This document shows positions 26,587 to 37,234 of a DNA stretch of 64,000 nucleotides, one piece after another. The DNA is from Natrinema altunense (GTDB taxonomy: Archaea > Halobacteriota > Halobacteria > Halobacteriales > Natrialbaceae), in assembly GCF_000731985.1 (NCBI RefSeq), contig NZ_JNCS01000004.1, forward strand, positions 361,350 through 425,349. The letters are read 5' to 3'. A model generated the notes under the pieces. The model had not been told where the DNA came from. It did not search any database and was given only the letters and a program-made list of their open reading frames with translations. The position numbers were made by a program, and so were the translations under genes. Within the stretch, counting starts at the first letter, position 1; every line of letters begins with the position of its first letter.

Positions 26587-28902
26587 ATGCAGATATCCAG
26601 AAAACAACTCGCCATGTTTCTCGCGACGATTTTCGTCGTGAACCTCGTCGTCATGGGCGGCGGGGCGTGGCTCTCCTACGAGAACGAACCGGAGATCCCT
26701 AACACGATCGTCGGTCCGGACGGCGAAACGGTCGCGACGAGCGACGACGTTCAGTCCGGGAAAGCCGTCTTTCAGGAGAACGGCTTGATGAATCAGGGGT
26801 CGATGCTGGGCCGCGGTAGTTACTACGACGTCGACTACACGGCCGATACCCTCGAGTTGAAGACCGACTACATGCGCGACTACTACGCGCAAGAAACGTA
26901 CGAGACGGCCTACGAGGACCTCGAGACGCCTGAACGGGCCGCGATCGACGAGACGGTTCGCCAGGAACTCCAGTCGAGTACCCACGGCGAGCACGTCGAG
27001 TACTCCGCGGCGGAGGCGTACGCCCACGAGCAGGTGCGTCAGGACTACGTCGAGACGTACCACGAGGGCGACCGCGAGCGGGGGATTCAGGAGGGGCTGA
27101 TTCCGACGGAGGAAGAGGCCGAGCAGTTCGCCGACTTCGCGCTGTGGACCGCCTGGATTTCCCACACTGACCGTCCGGGAACCGACGTCTCGTTCACGAA
27201 CGACTTCCCGTACTCGCCGGCCGCGGGTAACGACGCCGGCGGGGCCGTGATGACCTGGAGCGTCATCGCGATGGTGTTGCTGGTCGCCGGTGCCGGGATC
27301 GCGATCTGGCTCTACCAGGCCGTCGAACTCCCCGAGCCGGAGGCCGGGGGCGTCTCGATCCCCCATCCGAAGGAGATCGATCTGACGCCGAGTCAGCTAC
27401 TGAGTACCAGATTCATCCTCATCGGGGCGGTGCTGTTCGTCCTCCAGACGTTCCTCGGCGGGCTGCTCGCCCACTACTACATCGAGCGCGACGGCTTCTT
27501 CGGCCTCAGCGAACTGATCGGGTTCGACATCCTCCAGTGGCTCCCCTGGTCGATCGCCCGGACCTGGCACGTCGACCTCGGCGTGCTCTGGATCGCCACG
27601 ATGTGGCTCGGTGCCGGCCTGTTCCTCGCGCCGCTGTTGACGGGCCACGAGCCGCGCAAGCAGGCCCGCTACATCAAGGGCCTGATCGGTGCGTTGCTCG
27701 TCGTCGCCGTCGGCGGCCTGGCCGGTATCTGGCTTGGCATCAACAACGTCTTCGACGGCCAACTCTGGTGGCTCCTGGGCAACGAGGGGCTGGAGTACGT
27801 CGAGATCGGCCGTATCTGGCAGGCCGGACTGCTGGTCGGCTTCCTCGGCTGGACCGCCCTGGTCGCACGCGGATTCAAACCGTTACTCGACCGCGAACCG
27901 CGCTACGGGCTAGCCCATATGATCGTCTACGCGGGCGGGTCGATCGGCCTGCTGTTCATGGCCGGCTTCCTCTACACGCCCGAGACGAACTTCGTCATGA
28001 CGGAGTTCTGGCGCTGGTGGGTCGTCCACATGTGGGTCGAGGGCGTCTTCGAGTTCTTCATCATCGTCGTCATCGCGCTGACGCTGGTCTCGATGAACCT
28101 GCTCACTAAGAAATCCGCCGAGAAGGCCGTCATCTTCCAGGCCGCGCTGGTCATGGGCAGCGGCATCATCGGCGTCTCTCACCACTACTGGTGGGCCGGC
28201 CTCCCCGAGGTCTGGCTGCCGATCGGGAGCGTCTTCTCGACCCTCGAGTTCATCCCGCTGCTCTTTATCCTCTACGAGGCGCTGGGACAGTACCGTGCGA
28301 TGGACACCGCCGGAACGGACTTCCCCTACCGGATGGCCTTCTACTTCATCGTCGCCTCGTCCGTCTGGAACTTCTTCGGGGCCGGCGTGATCGGCTTCTT
28401 CATCAACCTGCCGGTGATCAGCTACTTCGAGAGCGGGACCTACCTCACCGTCGCCCACGCCCACGGCGCGATGTTCGGCGCGTTCGGCTTCCTGGCGATG
28501 GGGATGGCCGTCTACATCCTCCGGGTGACCACCCGTAACACTCACTGGTCCGAACGCCGGCTGCGCTGGTCGTTCTGGCTGTGCAACCTCGGCCTCGCGC
28601 TGATGCTGTTCCTGTCGCTGCTCCCCGTCGGCTTCCTCCAACTCGAGACCGCGTTCACGCAGGGGTATGCCGCCTCGCGGAGCCTCGAGTTCTACAACGG
28701 CGGGCTCATCCAGACGCTGTTCTGGCTGCGTATGCCCGGTGATACGCTGTTGATCCTCGGAGCGGTTCTGTTCGCCTGGGACGTCGTCGCGAAACTCCTC
28801 TTCCAGCGGAAGGCGACCGCCGAGGAGACGAGCGGTCACGTCATCGCCGACCGGATCTTCGGCGACCGCACCCCGGCCGACCCGGTCAGCGACGACGACT
28901 GA
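26587..28902 (+). CDS. norB: Quinol-dependent nitric oxide reductase (single-subunit qNor)
   Basis: This 771-residue membrane protein is the fused type: an N-terminal helix (QLAMFLATIFVVNLVVMGGG) is followed by an extracellular domain of about 190 residues replacing cytochrome NorC. A 12- to 13-helix haem-copper oxidase-like core follows. Core features include ARTWHVDLGVLWIATMWLGA near residue 320, a conserved glutamate in VVHMWVEGVFEFFIIV near 480, HHYWWAGLPEVW near 535 and VAHAHGAMFGAFG near 625. It reduces 2 NO to N2O using membrane quinol. GGTTATTTGAG at about 26549-26559 suits a start at 26587. No other denitrification gene is present, suggesting NO detoxification or a scattered pathway. 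Confidence 0.94.
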   Translation: MQISRKQLAMFLATIFVVNLVVMGGGAWLSYENEPEIPNTIVGPDGETVATSDDVQSGKAVFQENGLMNQGSMLGRGSYYDVDYTADTLELKTDYMRDYYAQETYETAYEDLETPERAAIDETVRQELQSSTHGEHVEYSAAEAYAHEQVRQDYVETYHEGDRERGIQEGLIPTEEEAEQFADFALWTAWISHTDRPGTDVSFTNDFPYSPAAGNDAGGAVMTWSVIAMVLLVAGAGIAIWLYQAVELPEPEAGGVSIPHPKEIDLTPSQLLSTRFILIGAVLFVLQTFLGGLLAHYYIERDGFFGLSELIGFDILQWLPWSIARTWHVDLGVLWIATMWLGAGLFLAPLLTGHEPRKQARYIKGLIGALLVVAVGGLAGIWLGINNVFDGQLWWLLGNEGLEYVEIGRIWQAGLLVGFLGWTALVARGFKPLLDREPRYGLAHMIVYAGGSIGLLFMAGFLYTPETNFVMTEFWRWWVVHMWVEGVFEFFIIVVIALTLVSMNLLTKKSAEKAVIFQAALVMGSGIIGVSHHYWWAGLPEVWLPIGSVFSTLEFIPLLFILYEALGQYRAMDTAGTDFPYRMAFYFIVASSVWNFFGAGVIGFFINLPVISYFESGTYLTVAHAHGAMFGAFGFLAMGMAVYILRVTTRNTHWSERRLRWSFWLCNLGLALMLFLSLLPVGFLQLETAFTQGYAASRSLEFYNGGLIQTLFWLRMPGDTLLILGAVLFAWDVVAKLLFQRKATAEETSGHVIADRIFGDRTPADPVSDDD

Positions 28903-29258
28903 CCCCGTCGCTCCGGTTCCGTTTTCGCCGTTCGACGCTCGGTCGGTACTCGTGAGCCGCGTGGCCGCGACGCCGTCGGCTCCGCTGACGGACCGATCGA
29001 ACGCGCGGACGAAAGCACCGTCTCGTTCGCGTCACCCGTATCGACTCGGGGGCGCAGTTCCGGCACTGGCGAACGAGGCCGCCGCGGGCTGGATCGAAAC
29101 CAGTGTCGACGGCGAACCCGCGACACGCGTCGAGAAGGAGACCGACCGGAAACGCGTTGAGAGAAGGCCGACCGGGAATGCGTCAGCGAGCTGTCCCCGG
29201 TCGGTCACACCGATACCGCCGCTCTCGGCGCTTTCGCCGTCGGGCGATCAGGACGCGG
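28903..29258. other. Intergenic region with a short imperfect direct repeat
   Basis: No gene is seen in these 356 bases. Near 29131-29190 the sequence GAGAAGGAGACCGACCGG is followed after about 30 bases by GAGAAGGCCGACCGGGAA, with similar flanks (ACGCGTTGA and TGCGTCAGCG), a tandem imperfect repeat. It lies between the convergent norB and hemL genes. Confidence 0.4.
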
Positions 29259-30605
29259 TCAGAGCGCTTCCTTGTACGCCTCGAGTGTCTCCTCGACGTC
29301 CGCGACGGTGTGGCCGTAACTGACGAACTGACACTCGAACTGGTTCTGCGAGAGGAAGACGTCCCGATCTTTCATTTCGCCCCAGAAGATGCGCCGCCAA
29401 CGTTCCGTCTCGGCGTTTTTGACGTCCGCGGCGTTTTTCGGACAGTAGTCGTATCGCGAACAGGTCGGGTCCTGGCGACAGCCGGCCTCGCACTGTTCCT
29501 CGAGCGAGTCCGGACCCGGCCCATCCCGCGTGAAGATCACTTTGAACATGCTGTCGGTTCCGGTGACGGTATAGCTAGGGGCCTGATCGGCCACGATGTC
29601 GGTCAGCCCGTGCCGGAGTCGGTCGCCGAGCCCGTTGACGTGGTCGTAGACGTCGTTCGCGGCGGCGAACTGCAGCGTCTCGAGGCCGGCGGCCATCGTG
29701 ACGGGGTGACCCGAGAAGGTGCCGGCCTGGAAGACGTCGCCGGAGGGCGTGAACTGCTCGACGATCTCGGCGCGACCGCCGATCGCGCCGACGGGGAAGC
29801 CGCCGCCGATGATCTTGCCGAACGTCGTCAGGTCCGGCGTGACGCCGAACTCGCTTTGTGCACAGCCCAATCCACCGACGCGGAAGCCGGTGATGACCTC
29901 GTCGAAAATCAGCAGGGAGCCGTGGTCGTCGGTGATCTCGCGGAGGAACTCGTGGTAGCCCGATTCGGGGTAGACGATGCCGTAGTTCCCCAGAATGGGT
30001 TCGGTGAGGACCGCCGCGATGTCGTCGCCGTGTTCTTCGAAGACCTCGCGCATGGCGTCTTCGTCGTTGAACGGGACGGGAAGGGTGTGCTCGGAGAACG
30101 ACTGTGGAATCCCCGCCGAGGACGGTTTCGGATCGTCGGCGTCGCCCTCGACCAGCGTCGACTCCTGGGCACCGTGATAGCCGCCCTGCATGACGACGAT
30201 CTTGTTCCGGCCGGTGTACCCCCGCGCGAGTCGCACGGCGGAGGTGGTGGCCTCGGTCCCGGAGTTGACGAACCGGATCTTCTCGACGCTGGGGACGTGA
30301 CGAACGACGAACTCCGAGAGGTCGACTTCGACCGGCGTGGGCGTGCCGTACATCGGCCCCTCGCTGGCCTTCTGCTGGATGGCGGCCTGGACCGGTTCGG
30401 GGAGGTCGTGACCCAACAGCAGCGGGCCGAGTCCCATCACCCAGTCGATGTAGCGGTTCCCGTCGGCGTCGATGACGTGACCGCCTTCGCCTTTCCGGAC
30501 GAAGAACGGATAGGGTTCGATCGCCGCGCGGACCGCCGAGTTGACGCCGCCGGGCATCACCGATAGCGCCCGGTCGTACAGCTCGCGTGAATTGTCCTCG
30601 GTCAT
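29259..30605 (-). CDS. hemL: Glutamate-1-semialdehyde 2,1-aminomutase
   Basis: This 448-residue PLP enzyme converts glutamate-1-semialdehyde to 5-aminolevulinate, the first committed tetrapyrrole precursor. It has [20 protein letters not shown] at the start, [17 protein letters not shown] near residue 113, [14 protein letters not shown] near 231 and the PLP lysine K264 in [15 protein letters not shown]. Near the C-terminus there is an unusual cysteine cluster, C372-x3-C376-x5-C382-x5-C388, within an insert before [14 protein letters not shown]. Bacterial HemL lacks it; a metal site is possible. The ATG at 30605 matches the family start; the open frame upstream is shadow. Confidence 0.94.
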   Translation of the reverse strand: MTEDNSRELYDRALSVMPGGVNSAVRAAIEPYPFFVRKGEGGHVIDADGNRYIDWVMGLGPLLLGHDLPEPVQAAIQQKASEGPMYGTPTPVEVDLSEFVVRHVPSVEKIRFVNSGTEATTSAVRLARGYTGRNKIVVMQGGYHGAQESTLVEGDADDPKPSSAGIPQSFSEHTLPVPFNDEDAMREVFEEHGDDIAAVLTEPILGNYGIVYPESGYHEFLREITDDHGSLLIFDEVITGFRVGGLGCAQSEFGVTPDLTTFGKIIGGGFPVGAIGGRAEIVEQFTPSGDVFQAGTFSGHPVTMAAGLETLQFAAANDVYDHVNGLGDRLRHGLTDIVADQAPSYTVTGTDSMFKVIFTRDGPGPDSLEEQCEAGCRQDPTCSRYDYCPKNAADVKNAETERWRRIFWGEMKDRDVFLSQNQFECQFVSYGHTVADVEETLEAYKEAL

Positions 30606-30811
30606 GCACGGGCTTTCGCAGTCGCGAGGCAAAGTAGTACCGAGGTTCGACGCCGATCCGCCGGCGGAGACGCCGAACGTGTACGCGTGGGGTCGGTCCC
30701 GCGGCCGCTCACCCGCCGCTCGTGGACGCTCGAGAACCGGACGAGACCGCATCGACTGCCGGCGTCCCCGATCGAATCTACGGGGATCGTACGGCCGGTC
30801 GCGTCCCGAAT

Positions 30812-32512
30812 TCAGACGGCGTCGGGTCCGGTCTTGCCGGTGCGGATCTGCGTCGCGCCCTCGACGGGCATGACGAAGATCTTGCCGTCGCCGGGTTCGC
30901 CGGTTTCGGCACCCTCACGGATGGCATCGACGACCTCCTGGGCGGGAATGTCGGCGACGACGCATTCGATTTTGACCTTCTGATGGAGATCGACCGTGTA
31001 CTCCTCGCCGCGCCATTGGCCCGTCTTCGCGGGCTGAGAGCCGCGACCGGAGACGTTGGTGACGGTCAGCGACGGTGCGCCAGCTTCGGCCAGCGACTGC
31101 TTGATCGCGCCGAGGCGGTCGGGGCGGACGATCGCGGTGACCATCTTGATCCGCCCGTCGTTCGGCTCGCCGCCGTCGGAACGGATGATCTCCTCCGTGT
31201 GGCCGCCGTCGGTGGCGACGTCGGGCTGACCGAATTCGGGGTAGGTGTCGACGCCGTGTTCGGAGACGTCGAGGCCGTCGCGTTCGTGTTCCTCGGAGAC
31301 GCGGGCCTGTCCGACGGCCTTGAACGCGCCGAAGACGAGTGCGGTCGCAGCGACCGTCCAGACGGTGATGACCGCGACGCCAGCGATCTGCGCCGCGAAC
31401 GCGGTTCCGACGCTATCGACGACGCCCGGGGCCGCCACGAACGGGAACAGGAGCGTTCCGATGATACCCGCAGAGCCGTGAACGGGGAAGACCGCACAGA
31501 CGTCGTCGATCTTCAGATATTCCTCGACGAACTCGAAGACGATCGGCAACTGCGCGCCGGCGATGCCGCCGACGACGAACGCGCCCCACCACGCAGTGGT
31601 GTCGGGGATCGCGGTGATGCCGACCAGCCCGGCGAGTAGGCCGTTCGCGACGTAGAGCGTATCGACCTTGCCGGTCTTGAGCCACGCGACGAGGCCGGCT
31701 CCGATCGCACCACACGCCATCGCGAGCGTCGTGGTCAGGGCGACGCGGCCGACGGTCGCGAAGGAAGCGAGCGCGAGTTCACCGGAATCGGTGACCTCGA
31801 AGACGGTCGCTGCGGTCCCGACGTTGAAGCCGTACCAGCCGAACGCGAGGATGAGCGTTCCGAGCACGGCGAAAGTCAGCGAGTGGCCGGGAATGACGTT
31901 CGCACTGCCGTCGTCGTTGTACCGGTCCATGCGCGGGCCGAGCACCCAGGCAGCGGTGAGACCGGCGATACCTCCCATTCCGTGGACGATCATCCCGCCG
32001 GCGAAGTCGTGGAACCCGGCTCCGATGAGGTCACCGAGCGCGCCATCTGCAGTGAGCGGCCCTGCCGTGCCCCACCCCATCCCGGCGACGACCGGGTAGA
32101 TGACCGCGGCCAGCACGAAGGTGTAGCCGACGTACGCGCGGAGTTTCGCACGGCCAGCGACGGCTCCCGACACGATGGTTGCTGCCGTCATCGCGAAGAC
32201 GGCACCGAACAGCCAGTCGACCCATGCGTTCGGGTTTTCGGCGGCCAACGTCAGCGAGAACCCATCGCCACCGACGACGCCGGAGATCGCCGCCCCGATC
32301 AGGAAGAACACGGCGACCCCGACGCTCCAGGTCAACAGGTTCTTCGTCAACTGGTTGGCGACGTTCTTCGAGCGCACCTGCCCCGCCTCGAGCATGGCGA
32401 AGCCGGCGTGCATGAAGAAGATCAGGAAGGTCACGACCAGCACCCACAGGAGATTGACTCCGTCGGCGATGACCTGTGGGTCCACGTCGGTCTGCAGGAG
32501 CGTCGGCTCCAT
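30812..32512 (-). CDS. Ammonium transporter fused to a PII (GlnB-type) signalling domain
   Basis: Residues 1 to about 430 form an Amt/Mep ammonium channel with about 11 membrane helices. Family segments include [19 protein letters not shown] near residue 37, [19 protein letters not shown] near 167, [10 protein letters not shown] near 224 and [15 protein letters not shown] near 338. After an acidic linker, a complete 112-residue PII domain begins near residue 455 ([20 protein letters not shown]). It includes the T-loop [20 protein letters not shown] with Tyr at PII position 51, and the B-loop [15 protein letters not shown]. Amt and PII are usually separate genes whose proteins dock together; here the gate and sensor are one chain. 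No frame break is seen at the junction. Confidence 0.93.
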   Translation of the reverse strand: MEPTLLQTDVDPQVIADGVNLLWVLVVTFLIFFMHAGFAMLEAGQVRSKNVANQLTKNLLTWSVGVAVFFLIGAAISGVVGGDGFSLTLAAENPNAWVDWLFGAVFAMTAATIVSGAVAGRAKLRAYVGYTFVLAAVIYPVVAGMGWGTAGPLTADGALGDLIGAGFHDFAGGMIVHGMGGIAGLTAAWVLGPRMDRYNDDGSANVIPGHSLTFAVLGTLILAFGWYGFNVGTAATVFEVTDSGELALASFATVGRVALTTTLAMACGAIGAGLVAWLKTGKVDTLYVANGLLAGLVGITAIPDTTAWWGAFVVGGIAGAQLPIVFEFVEEYLKIDDVCAVFPVHGSAGIIGTLLFPFVAAPGVVDSVGTAFAAQIAGVAVITVWTVAATALVFGAFKAVGQARVSEEHERDGLDVSEHGVDTYPEFGQPDVATDGGHTEEIIRSDGGEPNDGRIKMVTAIVRPDRLGAIKQSLAEAGAPSLTVTNVSGRGSQPAKTGQWRGEEYTVDLHQKVKIECVVADIPAQEVVDAIREGAETGEPGDGKIFVMPVEGATQIRTGKTGPDAV

Positions 32513-33001
32513 CAGACGCCCACCCCTCTCTCCTGCACACTAACCCCATCCACCATACGATCGTCCTCTTTTAGTGCAGTCTCGTCCATGATCGTCTTCT
32601 TAATCACGTTTGATCCGATTATCTCTGTTCTATTTAAGGATTAGCGTTGACGAATGGTGAAATATTGGCTGTAATAGGTCTATCCGTCCAATGCTAAAGC
32701 AGGTTTAATGTGTATAAGGGCGTTGGAAATCACGTCTTTTTCGAGCGACGGTAATATTTCACTCGTTTGTCAACCAGGAACGGGCGGTGATCGGCTCGAA
32801 ATCGACTGTTTTCCTCTCGGACCGTCGCCTGAACGGGCCATCACGACGCGACTGCGCTCTCGCGCGGCAGATATTGCCGCCCCGTCACGCGATCCGAGGG
32901 CGATATTGACGTTCGTCTAATCGACCGGTCTCAGCGGCAGAACGTGGTCGGTTTCGCTTCGGTGGCTCACACGAGAGAATCGGCAGCGGTCGAGACCGTC
33001 G
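32513..33001. promoter_or_regulatory. AT-rich upstream region of the Amt-PII gene
   Basis: This 489-base gap is more AT-rich than its surroundings between 32560 and 32720. TATA-like elements on the minus strand include CTAAAAGAG (about 32567-32575) and CCTTAAATAG (about 32628-32637). Either could drive the Amt-PII gene with a leader of 30-90 bases. I see no credible ORF and no palindrome of the iron type. The segment next to hemB (32900-33001) contains only GC-rich spacer. Confidence 0.4.
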
Positions 33002-34556
<1,555 letters not shown>

Positions 34557-34572
34557 ACCGACGCGGCGACGC

Positions 34573-34737
34573 TTACTCGGCGCGATCGACGTCGACTTTT
34601 TCCTTCAGGCTCTCGAGCCCGTCGGCTTCGGCGAGTTCCTGTAACCGCTCGCGGAAGTGTTCCTCGCAGAGGCCGACCTTGAGTCCGTCGGACTCAGCCG
34701 CAAAGGCAGCCTCGCGGTCACAGTAGTGGCAGTTCAT
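34573..34737 (-). CDS. Small zinc-finger-like protein (DUF6757-type)
   Basis: This 54-residue protein begins NCHYCDREAAFAAESDGLKV and continues GLCEEHFRERLQELAEADGL. The pair CHYC together with C-x2-H (CEEH) makes a plausible single zinc site, followed by a charged helix. I associate it from memory with haloarchaeal DUF6757. The ATG at 34737 is chosen because the open frame upstream is not protein-like. It converges on the ferredoxin gene with a 16-bp gap. Role unknown; RNA or protein binding is a guess. Confidence 0.72.
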   Translation of the reverse strand: MNCHYCDREAAFAAESDGLKVGLCEEHFRERLQELAEADGLESLKEKVDVDRAE

Positions 34738-34793
34738 ATCCCGCCGTTGGAACCACGTCACATTGAACCCTCCGCTAGCGGCCAGGATTTGGG

Positions 34794-35573
34794 TTAGTCG
34801 TCTGCCAACTCGAGTCGGTCGTACGCACGCCGAGAGAGGCCGTCGATTCCCAGGCGTTCGTCGTGGGCGTCGCTGCCGCCGGTTGCAAGCAGGTCGTGGC
34901 GTTCGATGGCTTGCTCGACCGGCTCGCGGTCGACGTCCCGGCCGTAGGGATACTGGAGTTCGACGGCGTCGAGGTCGGCCGCCAGCGCGAGCGCGCGTTC
35001 CGGTTCCCGGTATCGCAGCGGATGCGCAAGCGAGACGAGTCGACACGACTCGGCCAGTGCATCACGTCCCGTCTCGAACGACGGGACGTCTCGGGGCACG
35101 TAACACGGACAGTCGGAGCCGATGAGGTGATCGAACGCGCCCTGATAGTCGTACTCGGTTTCGGGGTGGGCCTCGATCGCTCGCGCGATGTGCGGTCGCC
35201 CGAACCCGCCGTCGACGGTTACGTCGAGATCGATCCCCAGTCGCGATTCCACGCAGTCGACGATCGCCCGCCCGCGTTCGATCCGGTTGTCCTGAATGTC
35301 GGCGAGAATCGCCTCGAGCGACGCGCTCGGCTCGAGCCCGTACCCCAGCAGGTCGATCCGCTGTCCCCCCGGCGTCTCGACCCGTAACTCGATCCCGTGT
35401 ACGAGCGTCACCCCGTCGCGCTCGACGACCGGCCCGTCGAAGGGCTGGACCCGATCGTGATCCGTCACCGCGACGACCTCGACGCCGCCGCGGCGAGCGG
35501 CCTCGGGGACCGCCTCGAGCGCGAGGCTGCCGTCCGAGCGGGTCGTGTGGACGTGTAAGTCCGCATATGGCAT
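34794..35573 (-). CDS. PHP-domain phosphoesterase
   Basis: This 259-residue protein starts PYADLHVHTTRSDGSLALEA and keeps the PHP signature set: VAVTDHDRVQPF near residue 34, HGIELRVETPGG near 59, SLAHPLRYREPERAL near 180 and GGSDAHDERLG near 232. It should be a metal-dependent phosphoesterase related to nucleoside 3',5'-bisphosphate/RNase AM-like or histidinol-phosphatase enzymes; the substrate is not determined. It differs from the PHP protein at 20605 in order and length of insertions. It is divergent from the small gene at 35731. Confidence 0.87.
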   Translation of the reverse strand: MPYADLHVHTTRSDGSLALEAVPEAARRGGVEVVAVTDHDRVQPFDGPVVERDGVTLVHGIELRVETPGGQRIDLLGYGLEPSASLEAILADIQDNRIERGRAIVDCVESRLGIDLDVTVDGGFGRPHIARAIEAHPETEYDYQGAFDHLIGSDCPCYVPRDVPSFETGRDALAESCRLVSLAHPLRYREPERALALAADLDAVELQYPYGRDVDREPVEQAIERHDLLATGGSDAHDERLGIDGLSRRAYDRLELADD

Positions 35574-35696
35574 ACGGTATCCGAACGGTCCCGTTGCTAA
35601 AGGCGTTTCTTCACTCCCGTCTCGACCGTCGCCATCTCTAAGGACCTACTAGGTGTATTAGGTATGCAGTGCTACTAGGAAACATGGATGGACAAT

Positions 35697-35707
35697 GTTT
35701 ATAATTA
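35697..35707 (+). promoter_or_regulatory. TATA-like box of the DUF5789-type gene
   Basis: GTTTATAATTA is centred about 29 bases before the ATG at 35731, predicting a leaderless transcript. The repeats CTACTAGGTGTATTAGG and CTACTAGG just upstream (about 35647-35680) are short direct repeats of TACTAGG that might be regulator contacts. Confidence 0.55.
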
Positions 35708-35730
35708 TCGTTCACGTGGAATAGCGTGTA

Positions 35731-36018
35731 ATGCTGCTCAATGGCACCGGCGAGGTCATCGACGACCACGAGTACCCAGCGACGACCGAGGAACTGATCG
35801 AGGAGTACGGCGATCGGACCCTCGAACTCCCGAACGGGACCGAGACGGTCAGCGATGTACTCGCCCGCCTCGAGCCCGAAACCTTCGAAAACTCGGAGGA
35901 GGCGCGCTTTGCGGTCTATTCCGCGGTCAGTGACAAGGCCGTCGGCCGCGTCGGCTACAGCGACCGCGATCCGACCCCGGTCGGCAGCCCGTACTCGCCC
36001 GACGCGGTTTCCTTCTAA
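35731..36018 (+). CDS. DUF5789-type small protein
   Basis: This 95-residue acidic protein begins LLNGTGEVIDDHEYPATTEE and ends SPYSPDAVSF, and has the DVLARLEPETFENSEEARFA core that I associate with the haloarchaeal DUF5789 family. It has no cysteines or membrane segment. Function is unknown. The start is fixed by the TATA-like element at 35697-35707. It converges on the alcohol dehydrogenase gene. Confidence 0.78.
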   Translation: MLLNGTGEVIDDHEYPATTEELIEEYGDRTLELPNGTETVSDVLARLEPETFENSEEARFAVYSAVSDKAVGRVGYSDRDPTPVGSPYSPDAVSF

Positions 36019-36076
36019 TCGAACGTTTGGCGCGGGGTCCTCGCTCGCCTCGCTCTCTCGACCGACAGAGCAACGG

Positions 36077-37141
36077 TTAGTCGAAGGTGTCGATGACCGG
36101 AATGCCGACCGTTTCGAAGTCGGTCATCGCGTCGAGTTTGTCGCTGACGTCCTCGAGTCCGATCGTTTCGGACACTACTTCTTCCGGCTCGAGCTTGCCC
36201 GTCGCGACCATCCGGAAGATTTCGTCGTAGCGGGTCGGCGGCATCCCGAGCGAGCCGATGAACTCGATTTCGCCCATGACCATCGCGTCGGTCGGGAGGT
36301 GGACCATGCCCTGTTCGTCCTGGGTCGTGAGCCCGACCTGGATGTGCTGGCCGCGCGTCTCGAGGCTCATCACGGAGTTCTGGCTGGTCGTCTCGATGCC
36401 GAGGGCATCCATCGCGACGCCGGCCCCGCCGTCGGTGATCGCCTTCACCTCGCCGGGGACGTTCGCCGTCTCCTCGGCGTTGACCGTCTCGACGGCCCCG
36501 AGTTCGCGGGCCTTCTCGAGTTTCTCGTCTTTCAGGTCGACCGCGACGACGTTGCCGCCCAGCGCGTCGGCGATGTGGACCGCCGAGAGGCCGACGCCGC
36601 CGCAGCCGTGGATCGCCACCCAGTCGCCCGCGCCGATGTCGGCCCGGTGGGCGAGCGCGTGAAACGAGGTCATGAAGCGACAGCCGAGGCCGGCCATGTC
36701 GACCGAGGAGACGCCGTCGGGGAGGGTGACGAGGTTGTGATCGGCGACGGGGACGTGGAGCTGTTCGGCGAAGGCACCCTGTGCGTCCTCGATAAAGCCA
36801 AGCGGCATGACGTTCTCGCAGGTGTTGGAGTGGCCCCGCTGGCACTGCGGGCAGGTCCCGTCACCGAGATTGAACGGGACCGCGACGTGGTCGCCTTCGG
36901 CGACCCCCTCGACGTCCTCGCCGACGGCGACGACGCGTCCGGCGGGTTCGTGGCCCAGGATCTGTCCGGGCTCGGTCTCGAGGCCGAGCCAGCCCCAGTC
37001 ACCCTGCCAGCCGTGCCAGTCGCTCCGGCAGACGCCGCAGGCTTCGACCTCGACGATCGCGCCCTCCGGCGTGGGGTCGGGCGCGTCGACGTCTTCGATC
37101 GACAGCGGTTCACCGTGTTCCTCGAGGACTGCTGCACGCAT
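36077..37141 (-). CDS. Zinc-dependent medium-chain alcohol dehydrogenase
   Basis: This 354-residue MDR enzyme oxidises an alcohol with NAD(P). The catalytic zinc ligands appear as C38 in CGVCRSDWHGW and H64/E65 in LGHEPAGRV. A structural-zinc lobe has C97, C100 and C108 in GTCPQCQRGHSNTC; one of the usual four cysteines is replaced, possibly by a nearby Asp. The coenzyme-binding glycine motif is IHGCGGVGLSAVHIA near residue 180, followed by VVAVDLKDEK. The substrate is not predictable; relatives act on primary alcohols. It stands alone on the minus strand with a TATA-like block just upstream of 37141. Confidence 0.9.
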   Translation of the reverse strand: MRAAVLEEHGEPLSIEDVDAPDPTPEGAIVEVEACGVCRSDWHGWQGDWGWLGLETEPGQILGHEPAGRVVAVGEDVEGVAEGDHVAVPFNLGDGTCPQCQRGHSNTCENVMPLGFIEDAQGAFAEQLHVPVADHNLVTLPDGVSSVDMAGLGCRFMTSFHALAHRADIGAGDWVAIHGCGGVGLSAVHIADALGGNVVAVDLKDEKLEKARELGAVETVNAEETANVPGEVKAITDGGAGVAMDALGIETTSQNSVMSLETRGQHIQVGLTTQDEQGMVHLPTDAMVMGEIEFIGSLGMPPTRYDEIFRMVATGKLEPEEVVSETIGLEDVSDKLDAMTDFETVGIPVIDTFD

Positions 37142-37234
37142 GCATGTGGCTATCTATCCCAGCCTACAAATAGGGCACACTCGGTTGCAGTCGCTGACGG
37201 AGACGGATGCGGGACGGTCGTTCTGCATCGCCCG

